This document shows, in pieces, positions 45,031 through 57,195 of a DNA stretch of 64,000 nucleotides. The stretch is taken from the NCBI GenBank assembly GCA_027943245.1, contig JANDJZ010000038.1, positions 1 to 64,000 on the forward strand. Reading direction: 5' to 3'. A program made the position numbers and the translations under genes. A model generated the notes under the pieces. The model was not told the origin of the DNA, made no database searches, and saw only the letters and a program-made list of their open reading frames with translations. The DNA is from Acanthamoeba sp. SK_2022b (lineage: Eukaryota > Discosea > Longamoebia > Acanthamoebidae). How positions within the stretch are numbered: the first letter of the stretch is position 1; the number at the start of each line of letters is the position of its first letter.

Positions 45031-46803
45031 TCACTGAGCTGCGTTGAGGTTATCGAGTTCGGTGAGGACGGTCTGGCACTTGGCCATGAACACCTTAACG
45101 GCCTCTTCAAAGAGCACGTTGGGCGGGAGGATGCCCGTCGATTCGATGGAGACTGGACGAAGCCCACACTAATCGTCAGCAAGCTGCGCACCCAGGCCAG
45201 GAGAGGAAAGAGCGGGGTTTGGGGGTCCATACAGATAAAGTGGTCCTTGACCCTGAGCAGTTTGATCTTCTTGTCCCACCCGTCTTCTCGGATGCACTCC
45301 CTGCACATGGTGCAGTTTCGCTGGTTCTTAACGTACGCCTTGCCTGCGCCGGTAGAGGAAGCGCGTTTACAAGGTGGTGAGTGCCTCAGAGGGGAAGAGT
45401 TGAATGAAGTGTGGTGCTGGCGACGAGACGCACCAGAGTCCTCGATATCGAACACGTTCATGGGGCACTTGGCCACCAACTTCTTGGCCTCTTCTCCCTT
45501 GAAATCCTTCACAAACTTGATATCGGGCAGCAGTCTGCACACACAAACGGCGAGGTCAGCTATGGGGACTAGATGAAATGCACACGGGCGTTCACGCCAA
45601 AGGCAACAGCGGTCACGGTACCGGTAGTAGGCAGTTGAGACCGGGGACCACTTGGCGTGCTCCTTTCCTTCGCCCTTGGCGCAACGGCACTCTACCTCGA
45701 TTTCCTGCAGACAAAATGTAAGACGATGCAACGTACTTGTGTAACGATCGCGTACAAATGATGACGATGGAAGGGAGCGACAGGTACCTGGCCGGGTCGG
45801 AGCTTGGCAATGAGGATGTCATCGTAGACTGGTCGGGGCGGGTCATCGGCGAAGAGTTCCGCTTGCGCGCCCACCGGCTCCCAGATCAGGTCTCGAGAGT
45901 AGACTGCGTATGTGTGCGGGTGTGTGCCGGTTCGATAGCGGCTCGTTAACTTTCAAGGTCGCTGGCGAGCGCAGCTGCAATGAGTCGCTTACCTTTAGAG
46001 TTGACGTAGGCCTCCTCCGGGTTCGTGGGGTTGGTGTTGGTCGAGCGAGTGCAGCGCACCTTGAGCTTGAACACGAGCGTGGTCTCGTCCGTCTCTTCCT
46101 CGCCGGCTGTCAGCCACACGTCGTCATCAACAACGAAGAAGGGTCAGCTACACAGCATAACAATGTTGCACATTGCGACAGAGGCGATAAGACGAGGCGC
46201 ACGTTTCTTGAACTCGAACTTGCGTGGATCGACCTTGATGGGAATGAGGCCCAGGCGGTGGGCCAGCACCTCGTCCTGGATGATGGAAGTGTTGTTGTGT
46301 ATCCAGACGTGCTCGATAGCCATCGTGGGAATCTCAGAGAGAAGAATGCGGCGGAAGGCGTTTGCCACAGGGGCATCGACGCCAATGAGGTCGAAGACGA
46401 GCAGGCCGTCCTTGGGCTTGTAATCAATGATCTTGATCTTCAGGTTGGCCATGAGGTCGTTGATGTCGAACTTGTTGTCCACGCCCAGTGACTGGTACGT
46501 GTCCGATGCAAACGACGTGCCCGGCTGTGTCACATACAAAGGAGAGCGAAGAAGTGCGGATGAGCCACAAAACTCTCACGTTGAATCTGTGGGCGGGGTA
46601 AAAATGCAGTGCAGGTGATGTGACGGAGATAATTTCATAATGAAGCATAATTTTGTATCGACCGGAAGTCACACTGTGAGGGCTGCAGTTGCAAGAAGAT
46701 AGATGAAAAATCGTACGTAAACGGGGGCCGGATTTGTAAAGCCGACGCGGGTCTTCTTTTCATGAAGATTGTCCGACATCACTCCCTTCTTCTTGCTGGC
46801 CAT
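45031..46803 (-). CDS. POLR1C: RNA polymerases I and III subunit RPAC1 (AC40)
   Basis: The ATG is at 46803 ([21 protein letters not shown]) and the TGA at 45031. Eight or so exons give roughly 340 residues. Motifs are [20 protein letters not shown] and [20 protein letters not shown] (alpha-like dimerisation domain), [19 protein letters not shown], then [14 protein letters not shown], and [18 protein letters not shown]. It ends with [19 protein letters not shown]. The insert between the D-motif strands matches AC40 rather than RPB3. AC40 pairs with AC19 in the assembly platform of Pol I and Pol III in nucleolus and nucleus. A tRNA gene lies 185 bp upstream of its start codon, facing away. Confidence 0.9.
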
Positions 46804-46987
46804 TCTTGTCTATTTTAGTGTTGAGAGACTGCGGAGGAAGGGCTTGCCGTGGCTGTGCCGGAATAGAGATGGACGCAGATCAATCAAACTCAACGAAGTC
46901 CGGGACAGAAGAAAACAACTTTTCTTTCTCGATTATTTCGTGGTTGACTTTCCCAACGTTGTCAGCGGGGTAAATTTTGATGAGGTA

Positions 46988-47060
46988 GGGGGTGTAGCTC
47001 ACATGGTAGAGCGAATGCTTTGCATGCATTAGGTAGCGGGATCGATACCCGTCACCTCCA
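46988..47060 (+). tRNA. tRNA-Ala (UGC)
   Basis: The 73-nt sequence folds as a full cloverleaf without an intron. The acceptor stem is GGGGGTG with CACCTCC (one G-T pair). The D stem is GCTC/GAGC, the anticodon stem AATGC/GCATT around TTTGCAT, and the T stem GCGGG/CCCGT. The anticodon TGC sits at 47021-47023 and the discriminator is A, which fits alanine. The acceptor G3-U70-type wobble, the main alanine identity element, is visible as the third pair (G-T). The T loop reads ATCGATA rather than the usual TTCGANN. CCA is not encoded, as expected in eukaryotes. Confidence 0.95.
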
Positions 47061-47062
47061 AC

Positions 47063-47067
47063 TTTTT
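47063..47067 (+). terminator. Pol III T5 terminator of the tRNA-Ala gene
   Basis: TTTTT lies two bases after the tRNA 3' end, a standard Pol III stop signal. It lies only 29 bp before the RidA start codon. Confidence 0.75.
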
Positions 47068-47096
47068 ACTCATTTAAAGCTATACAATCAGTAAAG

Positions 47097-47950
47097 ATGC
47101 GAAGACGTGGTGCAGCTACTCTTTTGGATTGCGTGCAGCCCCACCGCGCCCTGGGGAGCCGCTCACTTGTAGCCCTCGGGTGCAGAGCACTGGCCACGCG
47201 AGCTGCCTCCAGCACAGCAGACAAGCGCACAAAACGCACTGCGCATGTCCAGCAAACTGCCTCGCCCTCGCGGGTGGTGTCCTCGCCGCTCGCCCCGGCA
47301 GCGATTGGCCCCTACTCACAGGCTGTTGTTGCCACCGGTCCCTTCCTCTTCGTCAGCGGCTGCATCGGCCTCCACCCCCAGGTGCAGCGACCACTTTTTC
47401 CCCCTTGTTGTGGGTCTGACCACGCTGCGCGGCCAGCAGACGATGGACTTCACTGGCACCGACGTGGGCACCCAGACCGAGCAGGTGATGCAAAACATGG
47501 GCGCCATCTTGGAGGCCGGCGGGTCATCCTTTGCCGATGTTGTCAAATGCACCATCCTGCTCACTGACATGAAGCATTTCGCTACCGTCAACGAGATCTA
47601 CGCCAAGTGTACCCACTTCTCTCGCGGCGCTCATCTCTTCGCCTCTGGGCTCTGTTGGCAACTGATAGCCTTAACAAGACCCGGTTGGTTGACTTGGCTG
47701 ATGTGCAGACTTCCCGGGCAACCCGCCGGCCAGGGCCACGTTCGCCACCAGCGGCCTTCCCAAGGGGGCGCTGGTCGAGATCGAGTGCATCGCCTCGCTT
47801 ACGCACCATCAACAAGAAAAGAAGACGCCCAAGAAGGCAAGCCAGGCTGGCGCTACCTCTGGTAAGTCTTGGTCTTCTATTTTCCTGCCGTGTTCACCTC
47901 AACATTTGACACACGTTTCAGGACGAAGCAAGAAGAAGGTCGAGCAGTAA
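47097..47950 (+). CDS. RidA/YjgF family deaminase, mitochondrial
   Basis: The ATG is at 47097 and the TAA ends at 47950. The N-terminal 55 residues are Arg/Ser/Ala-rich (MRRRGAATLLDCVQPHRALG...), a likely mitochondrial presequence. RidA motifs are APAAIGPYSQAVVATGPFLFVSG, TEQVMQNMGAILEAGGSSF and VVKCTILLTDMKHFATVNEIY. The next exon gives YFPGNPPARATFATSGLPKGALVEIE, with the catalytic Arg in PARAT. The junction AAG T|AC restores Tyr. RidA hydrolyses reactive enamine/imine intermediates of PLP enzymes. A Lys-rich C-terminal tail of about 25 residues (KKTPKKASQ...RSKKKVEQ) is unusual for the family. It converges with NFXL1, with 100 bp between stops. Confidence 0.88.
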
Positions 47951-48050
47951 CGAGTGCCGAGCCACCTTGAACAGATGGTCCTCCCGGAAGCGGTTTATAC
48001 TGCTTTTCTTTGGGTCAAGAAGAAAACCATTATGGTATGACACCGTGGCC

Positions 48051-50376
48051 CTAGTTTGGTCCCTTCTTCCTGCCCCACAGGTTGACGTTGGCCAGCCGTC
48101 GCTTAGACTCTGCAAAGTACCACAACACGTCCTCGTAGCCTTCACACGCGCACACCAGGGCACAGCGGTTAGCCCATTGGTGCGGAGGAGAGAAAGAGGA
48201 GGAGAGAGGAGGCGCGTACCACGCCATTCGCTCTGGATGACGGCGGCCACGATCAGCGCGATGAGGAGCACGACCACGGCCGAGACGAGGGCGGCCTTGA
48301 GCCACCACCCGTAGTCCGCGCCCTGATTCTGGTCCTCGCCCTCGCGCCACTTGGCGCTGGTCCGCTTGACGGCCGGCGCGCCCTTCTTGCCACGACCGAC
48401 GGCGCTCCTCTCCTCCTCCTCCCGCTCCTTGCGCTTGCGCTGCTCCTCCCCCTTGATCCGCGCCTCCTCGCGCCGTTCGGCTTCGCGCTTCTTCCTGAGC
48501 TCCTCGCACTCGGGAGTGCATTCCAGCAGGGCGTTCTCGTTGCGCGATCGGGCCTTGCCCCGAGCCACCTCCTCCTCTATCTCCTTGCGCAGGCGAAGGA
48601 TGCCCCGCTTCTCCCTCTCCCGTTGGACGTCCTCGCAGACCCACTCCTCCGACTTGTGGCCACAGCCACAGCGCACTTTGACCTTCTTGCCGCACTTGCG
48701 CGAATCGGGACAGGCGCCTGCGCCGCCACCGGGGGGGGGGTGTGAGCGAGGTGATGCGACAAAAGCGAGCCTCGCAACGCGCAGCGGGGCGATGAACGAA
48801 ACGGGAGAAGGGGTTTGGGGAGGGGTCATGGGAAGATGATGGGCGGACAAACCTTCGTGACAGACGGCCGAGCACAGGTGCTCGCAGTAGAGCAGGGGCT
48901 TGAGGCATTGGTGGCCGCACGAAAGAAGAGAAGACATGAGTTTGGCGTCGTGCGTCTGGAAGCACGACACGTAGATGGGCATCTTCTTGCAGTGGCACTT
49001 CCGCTTGAGCCGCACGTCGCACGGACTGCAGTAGCCTGTAACAGTCATCAGACACACCATTGTTTTCATCGGCGTGGGCGCAGCACTCGCTGAACGAACG
49101 AACGTACCGGGATGGCAAGGCTGAGGGCATGGATGAGCACAGTGCGGGTCGCGAGGCTTGGCACACATCTCCCGGCATGGAGCGCACGTGTCCTTCCGAC
49201 TGTCATCGCAACAGGGAGAAAACCACAAGAACCCATGCCATTTAGCGACCGAGAGGTTGGGCACGGGCACGGGCACGAGGCGAGGAGCGCACCTTTCATC
49301 GGCGGCTTCGAGCCTGACCTCCACGACCATGCCGCGGTCGTCTTCGATGCGCCTTCGGTTGCGAGTGATGACGTGGCACCCCTGCTCGCACTTGTGGTTG
49401 CCGCACTCAAGCGGATTGTCGCATGGGTCGCCGCACGCGAACGCCGGCTCCGTGTGGCAGGCCACAGCCCGAATCTACGCAGCGCACGTCACGGCGTCAA
49501 AATCAAAAACAATTTGATCAATAGGTCGAGGGGATAAAGCGCGTGCGCACTGACCTGGTGTTCGCCCAGGCACGACCTCTGGACCACGACCTCGCACGGG
49601 GGACAGTCCACGCTGTTGATGTCGATCGCGGGGAGCGGCGGGGCCCGGTAGTCGCGCTGTTTGGTCTGCTTCTTGGTCAGCACGACCGGCGGCGGGATGG
49701 GATCGTGGCAAGGCCTGCTCGTTACGAGGCGAAGACGCAACGGGAGCGGAGAGAGAGAGAGAGAGAGAGAAAGATGAGTCGTGGCAGACCACAGATGACA
49801 AGAGACTGGCCGTGAGGGGAGAGGGCGCGTGGACGCACAGCGGGCAGGGGTGGTCGCAGCCCTTGTGGACGACGCCACAGGTCATGGTGCACGGCGGGCA
49901 GGGACCGAAGTGGCACCGGTGCGGCTGCAGGTTGGATCGATGACCGTGTCAGCATCCGGAATGTTGGGAAGGCGAGAAACAAAGCCTTGCCATGGCAGAG
50001 GCTGGAGCGAAATGCGCCGGGGGAGATGCGGTTACCGCTCGGTTAGGATGGTGGCATGTGGGAGGAATCTTGCAGGCCTTACGGCATCGGGGCGGCTCGG
50101 TCTTCTTCTCCACGCCACAAGGGACCCTGACGACCGACGGCTCACTTTCAGTTTCGGAGTCGCGAGACAAACATAAAAACAGAACTGGCGGCTTGAAAGA
50201 TTACCTGATGACCGTGGCGAGGCAGTAGCAGGCGATATCCACCATGATGGGGCACGGGAGACAGTTGCCCGGATGGCAGGCCGTCTCACACCTGTGGTTC
50301 CTACAGCGTAGCTTGTTGTTGCAGATCTGTGGCCAGAGCGTCATCTCAGTTAGCAATCTGACTCGAGGCAGTCTTG

Positions 50377-50464
<88 letters not shown>

Positions 50465-53317
50465 ATTAGAGAATGAGAAGAGGTCACCTCAGGACAGGGA
50501 GGACAGTTTTTCAGGCAGCAGCGTTTCTTGCACGGATGCTTCTCGCAGTTTCGCATTCTCGAGCAACGCCTGTACATCATTGCCCACATTCACACCGAAG
50601 CACACACGCACACGCACACGCACACGTGTGTAAGTCAGCCTGGTGAGGTGAAGCGTTGTTTGTTGCGGTCGCTGCTGTGGGGCGTACCTGTCGCAAATGT
50701 ACTCCAAATGGCACTGCATCTGCTTACGGGACCCGCCGCACTTGCATGTCTTGTTCTGGGAATGTACAGCTGCGTGAGGACAGGGACGCCCGCGAACGGG
50801 ACGTACAAACGAGTACGCACCACGATGAGCCGACACGGCGGGCACTCGCCGTCGTGACACCTTTCCACGCATCGATGCTTGCCGCAGGTGAGGGTCTGTG
50901 CGTTTGGTCGAAACCACACGGGAACCGGTTAGAGAACGGCAGCCGCCCGACTCAGCGGGGCATTGAGTGTGGCTACCGACCTTATCGCAGGTGTCGCCGC
51001 ACGATGGGACCTTGGCCGTGCAGGGCAAGCTCGAAGCCTGCTTCCCGCACTGCGCGTGCACATAACGGGGACCACCGTACGCATGAGGTTGACGTGCGTG
51101 ATCAAGCGCAAGAGGCGTGGGGCGAGGGTACCGGACAGGTTCGCGTGCCGGATTGCGGACACGGCCCGCATGCGCCAGCATGACAAATCTTTGGGGAGGG
51201 GAGAGGCGTAAGGGCAATGCAGGGAAGCTGTTGCGACCGAGGCAAAGCAGAGGCTACCTTCTCGCACTTGTGGTGGCCGCAGGAGTAGGGCTTTCCGCAC
51301 TTCTGAGTGCACTGGAAATTGACCTGAGAGCATGGCCGCTCCTCTTCCAGCCTGCTCCGCATACCGCAATTCGCGTGTTGTCAGCGCAAAACAACCTCTC
51401 AGAGAGAGAACGACGAACAGACGCGCTTACCTCCCGCACAGGCAGACGCGAACGCTCCTCTTTTCGCAGGGCGGACAGGGTCCCTTGTGGCACACCAGTG
51501 GGCAACTGTGCTTGCGACAACCCAGCATAGCATCGCACACCTTCACATGCGTAGTGGCAACACAGGTTTCAGCTCAGACACGTCGATGCATACAAACACG
51601 AGAAAGGGGAAGGTCGTCGTGGCTACCTCGCCGCAAGACCAGTCCCTGTTGTCGCAGCGACGCGTCTGCTCGTCCTGACCGCAGTAGCAATCCGACTTCA
51701 CCATCTGCGGGCACGGCGGGCAGGGACCTGCGCAGGACATAAAGCGGCCCGAGTGAGCTCAACCCGGCGCGCGAGTGCGCGCCACGCACGGACAAGGGAG
51801 AGCTGCGCACCGGGGTGGCAGAGCAGCACACACCTGTGCTCGCAGCCCCTCAGGGACTTTTGGCATGTTTGGCCGCACTGTGGCCCGTGCCCGAACACAA
51901 GACAGAGACATGAGTGACCATTTTAGCCGCTGGAGAATCGCCGTGGAGTGGCTGTGGCGCATTGCGTACCGAATGGGGAGCCAGCCAGGGATCATTGGGC
52001 GGATCCGGCAGCTTCTTACTGTAAAGCGGTTTCATTGGTATCAGCATTTGATTGGACAATTCAAGCAACAAGAAAGGTGATGTACCAAAAGCACAGGTAC
52101 TTGCTCGGCGTCTCGGGGACGCTGTACGGCCGTCGACAGTTGGGGCTGCACAGAAGGTACAGGTGGGGTGAGGACTTGCGGGCGTGCCGGCGCTGCCGAT
52201 CAAGCGGATTGACTATGCGAGGGGGGAGGGCACCATGGCCACGAGGGCGCGGTGGGCGCGTCGCTGGAGGACGAGTCGCTGCTGGTCGAGCCTCGCAGCG
52301 CCTCCGAGCGTGCCCACTTCTGCAAACAGATCAGGTGGAAGGAGCGGTAGCAGCCCTCGCCCGCGGCTTGCTCGCACTGCCACACGGCATCTGAAATCTT
52401 GATCTGGTGAACACACGCGCGCGCGTTGAGTGGATTCAGGCAATAGACGAAGGAGGCGGGAGCGACGCTCCGCGCCACTAACACGGGCGCTTACCTTCTC
52501 AAAACAGATCATGCACACGCTGTGCACACTCTCGCGGATCTTCTCGAACGTTCTGTCCAGCTTGCCCTGATCGCCTGTCAGGCCACGCGAGGTTGTGACG
52601 ATTCGTCAACACACAGAAAGAGATAAGCGGCTCACGTGGTAGAGAGCAAGCCCTGTACCCGAGTATTTGCCCAGCGTGGCCTTGAGCAGCGCATCGATCT
52701 GCTGGCTGTCGCCCTCCGTTATCTCGTCGTCATCGCTGCACACAAGAGTAGGTGAGTGAGAAGGCCTCGCGTTCAGCTGCCGTGAGGCAGCACCGGCGGA
52801 CACTAGTGGCGCACCTGAACTCAAGCTCGTCATTGTCCTTCATGATGCTTTCCACGGAGGCCTTGAGGTTGCGCTGGTAGGTGGCCAGCACCTCCTGCTG
52901 CCGCACCAGCGCCTGTGCCATCTGTTCCTTCTTCTCCTCCCGCTTCTGCTTCTTGCCCTTCACCACTTCCTTTCCCTTCTCGGTCGCTGGCGTTTCGCAG
53001 TGCTCGTCTACGTGCTTGTGAGAATGGTGGTGGTGGTGGGAAGCGGTCACGGTCAGCTTCGAACGTCGTTCGGCCAGGTCCTTCTGCTCGTAACGCGATT
53101 TTCCATCCGCCGATTTCTTGTTGGATGATGATGCGGTTGTGGTGGACGAGGATTTCGAAGAGGAAGTGAAAGAAGCGGGTTTGGAGGAAGCGGTGGAGGG
53201 CTTGGATGAAGAGGCGGTCTTCACGCTGCCGACGACGCCGGCGTATGGATCGGCTTCCTGCTGTCGCTCCACCGCCTTGCGCACCCATACGTTCTCTCGT
53301 GGCCCGGTGGCCTTCAT
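48051..53317 (-). CDS. NFXL1: NFX1-type zinc-finger protein NFXL1 with C-terminal TM segment
   Basis: The ATG is at 53317 (MKATGPRENVWVRKAVERQQ) and the TAG at 48051. About 20 exons are used. After a Ser/Lys-rich N-terminus and a coiled coil comes a RING-like segment (SVCMICFEK; WQCEQAAGEGCYRSFHLIC; QKWAR). A long array of NFX1-type fingers follows, with repeated C-x-H-x3-C-x3-C motifs such as CGKHRCVERCHDGECPPC, CRKHSCPLVCHKGPCPPC and CEKHPCKKRCCLKNCPPC. A basic/acidic coiled coil (REEARIKGEEQRKRKEREEEE) precedes one TM (WLKAALVSAVVVLLIALIVAAVI) and a short tail. The C-terminal TM separates NFXL1 from soluble NFX1. RING-type ubiquitin ligase activity is expected. Membrane location is probably ER or nuclear envelope. 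Confidence 0.85.
49748..49771. repeat. (GA)n microsatellite in an NFXL1 intron
   Basis: About 12 GA units on the plus strand, so (CU)n in the transcript. Confidence 0.8.
50379..50464. repeat. (GT)n(GA)n compound microsatellite in an NFXL1 intron
   Basis: About 33 GT units followed by about 10 GA units on the plus strand. On the transcribed strand it reads (UC)n(AC)n, opposite in orientation to the other three long CA/GT repeats here. Confidence 0.9.
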
Positions 53318-53570
53318 CTATGGCGTAATTCAAATCACTTATTAGCTCACGAGATGCTCCCTGGGTGGTACCTCTTGTGCGCACAAGAGCTCATGCTGTG
53401 CTGACGTCACCGGACTTAGTGAGTCAGCCAACACACGAAATCTCAAACTCCCAATTGCATTAAGTGTGGACCAAACTGCAACAGCATGGTTTGGGTTTGG
53501 GTTTGGGTGAAGAGACGCCGCAATTGCAGGCAAGCACTGGGCGGCGCATCTCGCGAATGAAGGAGTTGGC

Positions 53571-56495
53571 TTAGGCCCTGGTGATGTCGCGGCCAAAGAT
53601 CCAGGTCTTGAGCCAGTTGACGCCCACGTAGAGCTTGTTTCGGAGGCTGTACTGCTTGCTCAGGTAGACCGAGCGCCACAGCCACCAGGCCCCAAAACCC
53701 TCCAGCACGAGGCCCTCTGCGTGTAGTTTGTGTGGTCGTGGTGCCATGCGTTCCGTCAGTCATCACAGCCTTGACCGAGAGCAGGAGAGGTGAGGGCTAA
53801 CGAACCGGCAAACTCGGCGACGGCGTGCTCGCTTCCGATGTAGCTGAAAGGAGAACAAGAAGTTGTACAGGGTAAGAATAAGAAAGTCGGCACAGATGGG
53901 TGAAAGGAAGTGCGGGCCCGCAACGTACGCAAAGCTGCCGAGATGCTTGTAGTGGAAGCCAGTGTCCAGATCGGCGTTCTTATTGGCGACCTTGTTCAGC
54001 AGCTTGCCCAAGTACTGAGGAGAGAGGACAGCGGCAGCGCGTAAGAGACCGAGCGCTCCAGCTCTTTCAGATGGCAAAGTGTTGGCTGTGCGCTGTACCT
54101 GGCCCTCCTGGCTGGCAACCTGAGCGGTGGCGGGGAGCTGCTTGATCTTGCTGTCGATCTTCTTGACGAGATCCTCGAACTGCTGGAGCGACAAGGCGCC
54201 GGTCTTGTCGGTATCGGCTTCGTCGAAGATCTCCTCGGCCTTCTTGCCGTAGACCTCGATCTGCGGGTACTTCTTCTTGTACTTGTCGATCAGCGACCTA
54301 AACTCCTCGATCTGTAGCTGGTTGTCCTTGTTCAGATCGGCCTCCTTGAACAGGTCCTGCAGCTTGCTGATCATCGCCTCCTGCGCGATCGTGGCGCAGT
54401 CGCCTAGCGCGTAGATGCCGTCGGCACCCTGCATGCACCACACGCGCGCAACGTCAATGAAAGCCCTCGCGTTTGGTGAATCTCTGCAACTTCTCTGCGC
54501 GAAGGGCCGGTTGAGCAACCTTGACTCGGAGGTACTGGTCGGTCAGCAGGGCTCGTCGGTTGGTCTGGATGTCCTGCGGCAGCTTCTCGCGGATCTTGTT
54601 GATCAGAGGCGAGGTGCCGATGCCGGTCGACCAGATGCACAGGCCGTACGGGATGTGCTGGGTCTCCTTGGTGTCCGTCTGGAGGAGACAGGGGAGGGGG
54701 GCAAGGGCTGGTCAATCCCACGAAGTCCCACTGAAGGCTCACGTGTGGTGGTCGAGGGGCTACCCTCTGGATGATGACGTCTCCGGGCTTGACCGCCACC
54801 ACTCGCGACTTGGTTCGGATGTCGATGTTGGTATTCTTGAAGTGGGACGTCGTGTCTGTGCGGACAACAGCGGAAGAGCAAAAGAGGCGGAGCAGATCAG
54901 CACAGACGGTAGCGGAGCGCAGCGGGCACGGGCGCTGTGCGTACAGGAGGAGATTTTGGCATCGTAAGTGCTGAGGATGTGGTCCATCAGCTCGATCAGG
55001 GTGATCGACACGTAAGGCTCCAGCTTCGGGAACCACTTGTGCACATTACTCTGCACAAAGTCTGAAGAGAGCGCGACGGGCAGGTGTGGGCAGCGGTCAG
55101 CATCGACCCGTCAAGGAGGTGAATGCGAGTGGTTGGCGTGCTGCAGGAAAAGCGTGCCCCTCAGCTCGGCTGCGGCCTCAACGCCGGTGGGACCACCTCC
55201 GACCACGACGAAGTGAAGAAGTCGCTTCCTCTCCTCTTCGGTGGTGATCGGGAGAGAGGCCAGTTCGAGGCAGTCAAGCATCTTGTTGCGGATAGACATG
55301 GCATCGTCGATCTCCTTCAGGAAAAGGCAGTTGTCCTCCACGCCGGGCGTGCCTATCCTCATCAGGGCGTGGTGAGCTCGTGGGACGAATACCTGTCGCC
55401 GTTGCCTCCATGCCTCTCAAGTGCGCGGGGAAAACAGTACCGAAAGTGTTGTTGATGGCACCAACAGCGATGACTAGCTTGTCGTACTGCAAGGTGAAGT
55501 CGCGCTGCGAGTCGTCAATACCGGGAGTGTTCACTTCACGGGTCACAAAACAAGCCACGCATAGGTTAGCCATTTGCGGTGAACTGCGGGAAACTGCAAC
55601 TGCATGCGGAGGTCTACCGTGACAGGAGATGGTCTTGTTGGCAGGATCCACGTCGGTCGCCACTGCCTCAAAGTATTCCACGTCAGCGTTGCTGCGGCGG
55701 CAGTACTTGCGGATAGGCTCGATGATGCTGAGGGAGAAGGGCAGCGTGAGAGGTCAGGCCACGAGCACGCCTCTGCGGCCAGAGAAGGGCAGCGTACGCC
55801 TTGGGTTCTAGCGTGCCCACGGTGACGGAGGGAAGGAGTGGAGTGAAGAGGAAGTAATTGCGCGGAGAGACGATCGTGACGTCGTATTTGCTAGTGTCCA
55901 ATTCGCGCACCACGCTCAGCGCTCCCCAGCCTGGCCAGAGATCATCACACGCACGCCGTCGGCAGCACCACCGGAGCGTAAGTCCAAAGGTCCCACTCGG
56001 GCACTAAGGGTGGCGCGCACCGGAGCCGAGGATGACGAGCTTGGGCTTGGGTTGGCTCTCCGCAGCAAACACGTGTCCCTCTGTGAGGTCGCCGTCGACG
56101 TGAGAACAAGAAAGCGTGGAGTTTAGATAAGACTCCGGCAGGTAGCGCTGAACCCGCCAGTTCCCAGCAACACCGGTGAGAAGGGAGAGCATACGGATGA
56201 GGTAGAGGCCACCGCCAACGCCCACTGCGGTGATGGCAGCCACCACGGGCCACCTGAACCGGCTGTTGGTGCACATTGGTCAACAGTTTGAACCAAGATA
56301 ACCGCCTGCGGCGGGGCGAATGGTGAGGCAGCGGCGGCACCTGGTGGCGGGCGCCCCACCGGCAGTGGAGTGGAGGCGAGCGCTGGAGTGCGACTGGAGT
56401 CGGCCACTGCGGGCGATGGCGGTGCGCGAAGCTACGCAGGCAGCGCGCTGCACGCCTCGGCTCAAGGTGGCGACCTTGCTGGTAGAACGCAGCAT
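53571..56495 (-). CDS. Mitochondrial type II (alternative) NADH dehydrogenase with EF-hands
   Basis: The ATG is at 56495 ([20 protein letters not shown]), with an Arg/Ser-rich presequence and a hydrophobic segment ([17 protein letters not shown]). The stop is at 53571. Motifs are [19 protein letters not shown] (FAD dinucleotide fold), [56 protein letters not shown] (NADH fold), [15 protein letters not shown] and [12 protein letters not shown] pair of EF-hands is inserted after that ([24 protein letters not shown]). The C-terminal membrane-binding part follows ([27 protein letters not shown]). This layout matches Ca2+-regulated external enzymes of plants and fungi (NDB/NDE). It passes electrons to ubiquinone without pumping protons. 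The second EF-hand ends in Gln at the last ligand position. Confidence 0.9.
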
Positions 56496-57195
56496 TGTGT
56501 TGAGTTGTGGGGAGGGAATGTGGAAGAAAGGACAGCGCAAAGAAGAAGGTAAAGTAGCGGGTTGCCGTTCAGGAGTTTGGGAAGAGTGAGCAAGGCGTGA
56601 TGGTGCGTGTGGTGGGGCACCACCACGCCGAGAGGTGGGCCGGGGCTAGTGGTCCCAACGATCCCAGAAGTCTTGCCCTTATGTCGTCACTTCTCGTTGT
56701 TGTTCGCTTCATTTTTGTTCTGAATTTCTCCATCTCTCTAGTTTTCCTTATTAATTTCTATCTTTTCATTTGGCTTTTCTCTTCCACGGCACGGCCTGCA
56801 CGAGCTCGAACGGTGGGTCCTTGAAGGAATCATGCTCTTTTCGTGCTTGTCATGCTGCGTCCTGTTCACCAGCGGGGCGCTACACTCCATTACACTCCTG
56901 CACCACAACACCAGCTTCACGCTATGATTGCTATTTGCGCACCTGTTGGTGCACGCATTATGGCGGAACAAGAGTGGTGGAGAAGCACGGCAGCAAACGT
57001 TGCACCTGATCTCCACCACCCAGTACATGGTTTCGCGCCACTGTGGACACGCTGCTCAGCACTTGCGATCTACTTCTGACCCTGTGTGGCTGGCCAGCGA
57101 ACAGAGACGCCAACAGGCAAACGGTGGTCCGAATGTACATTCTTGGGCCAGAGAAGGTAGCATGCGGATAGGAGAGAGGGAGAGTGGGCGGGCGT
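56496..57195. other. Intergenic region, 700 bp
   Basis: This lies between the NADH dehydrogenase start and the uS15m stop, both minus strand. It has AT-rich stretches near 56690-56780. No exon or RNA gene is recognised. Confidence 0.4.

Noticed and set aside
53490..53510. Telomere-like TTTGGG repeats
   Set aside because: There are only three units, just downstream of a gene on a segment with ordinary genes on both sides, so a chance or simple-repeat origin is more likely.
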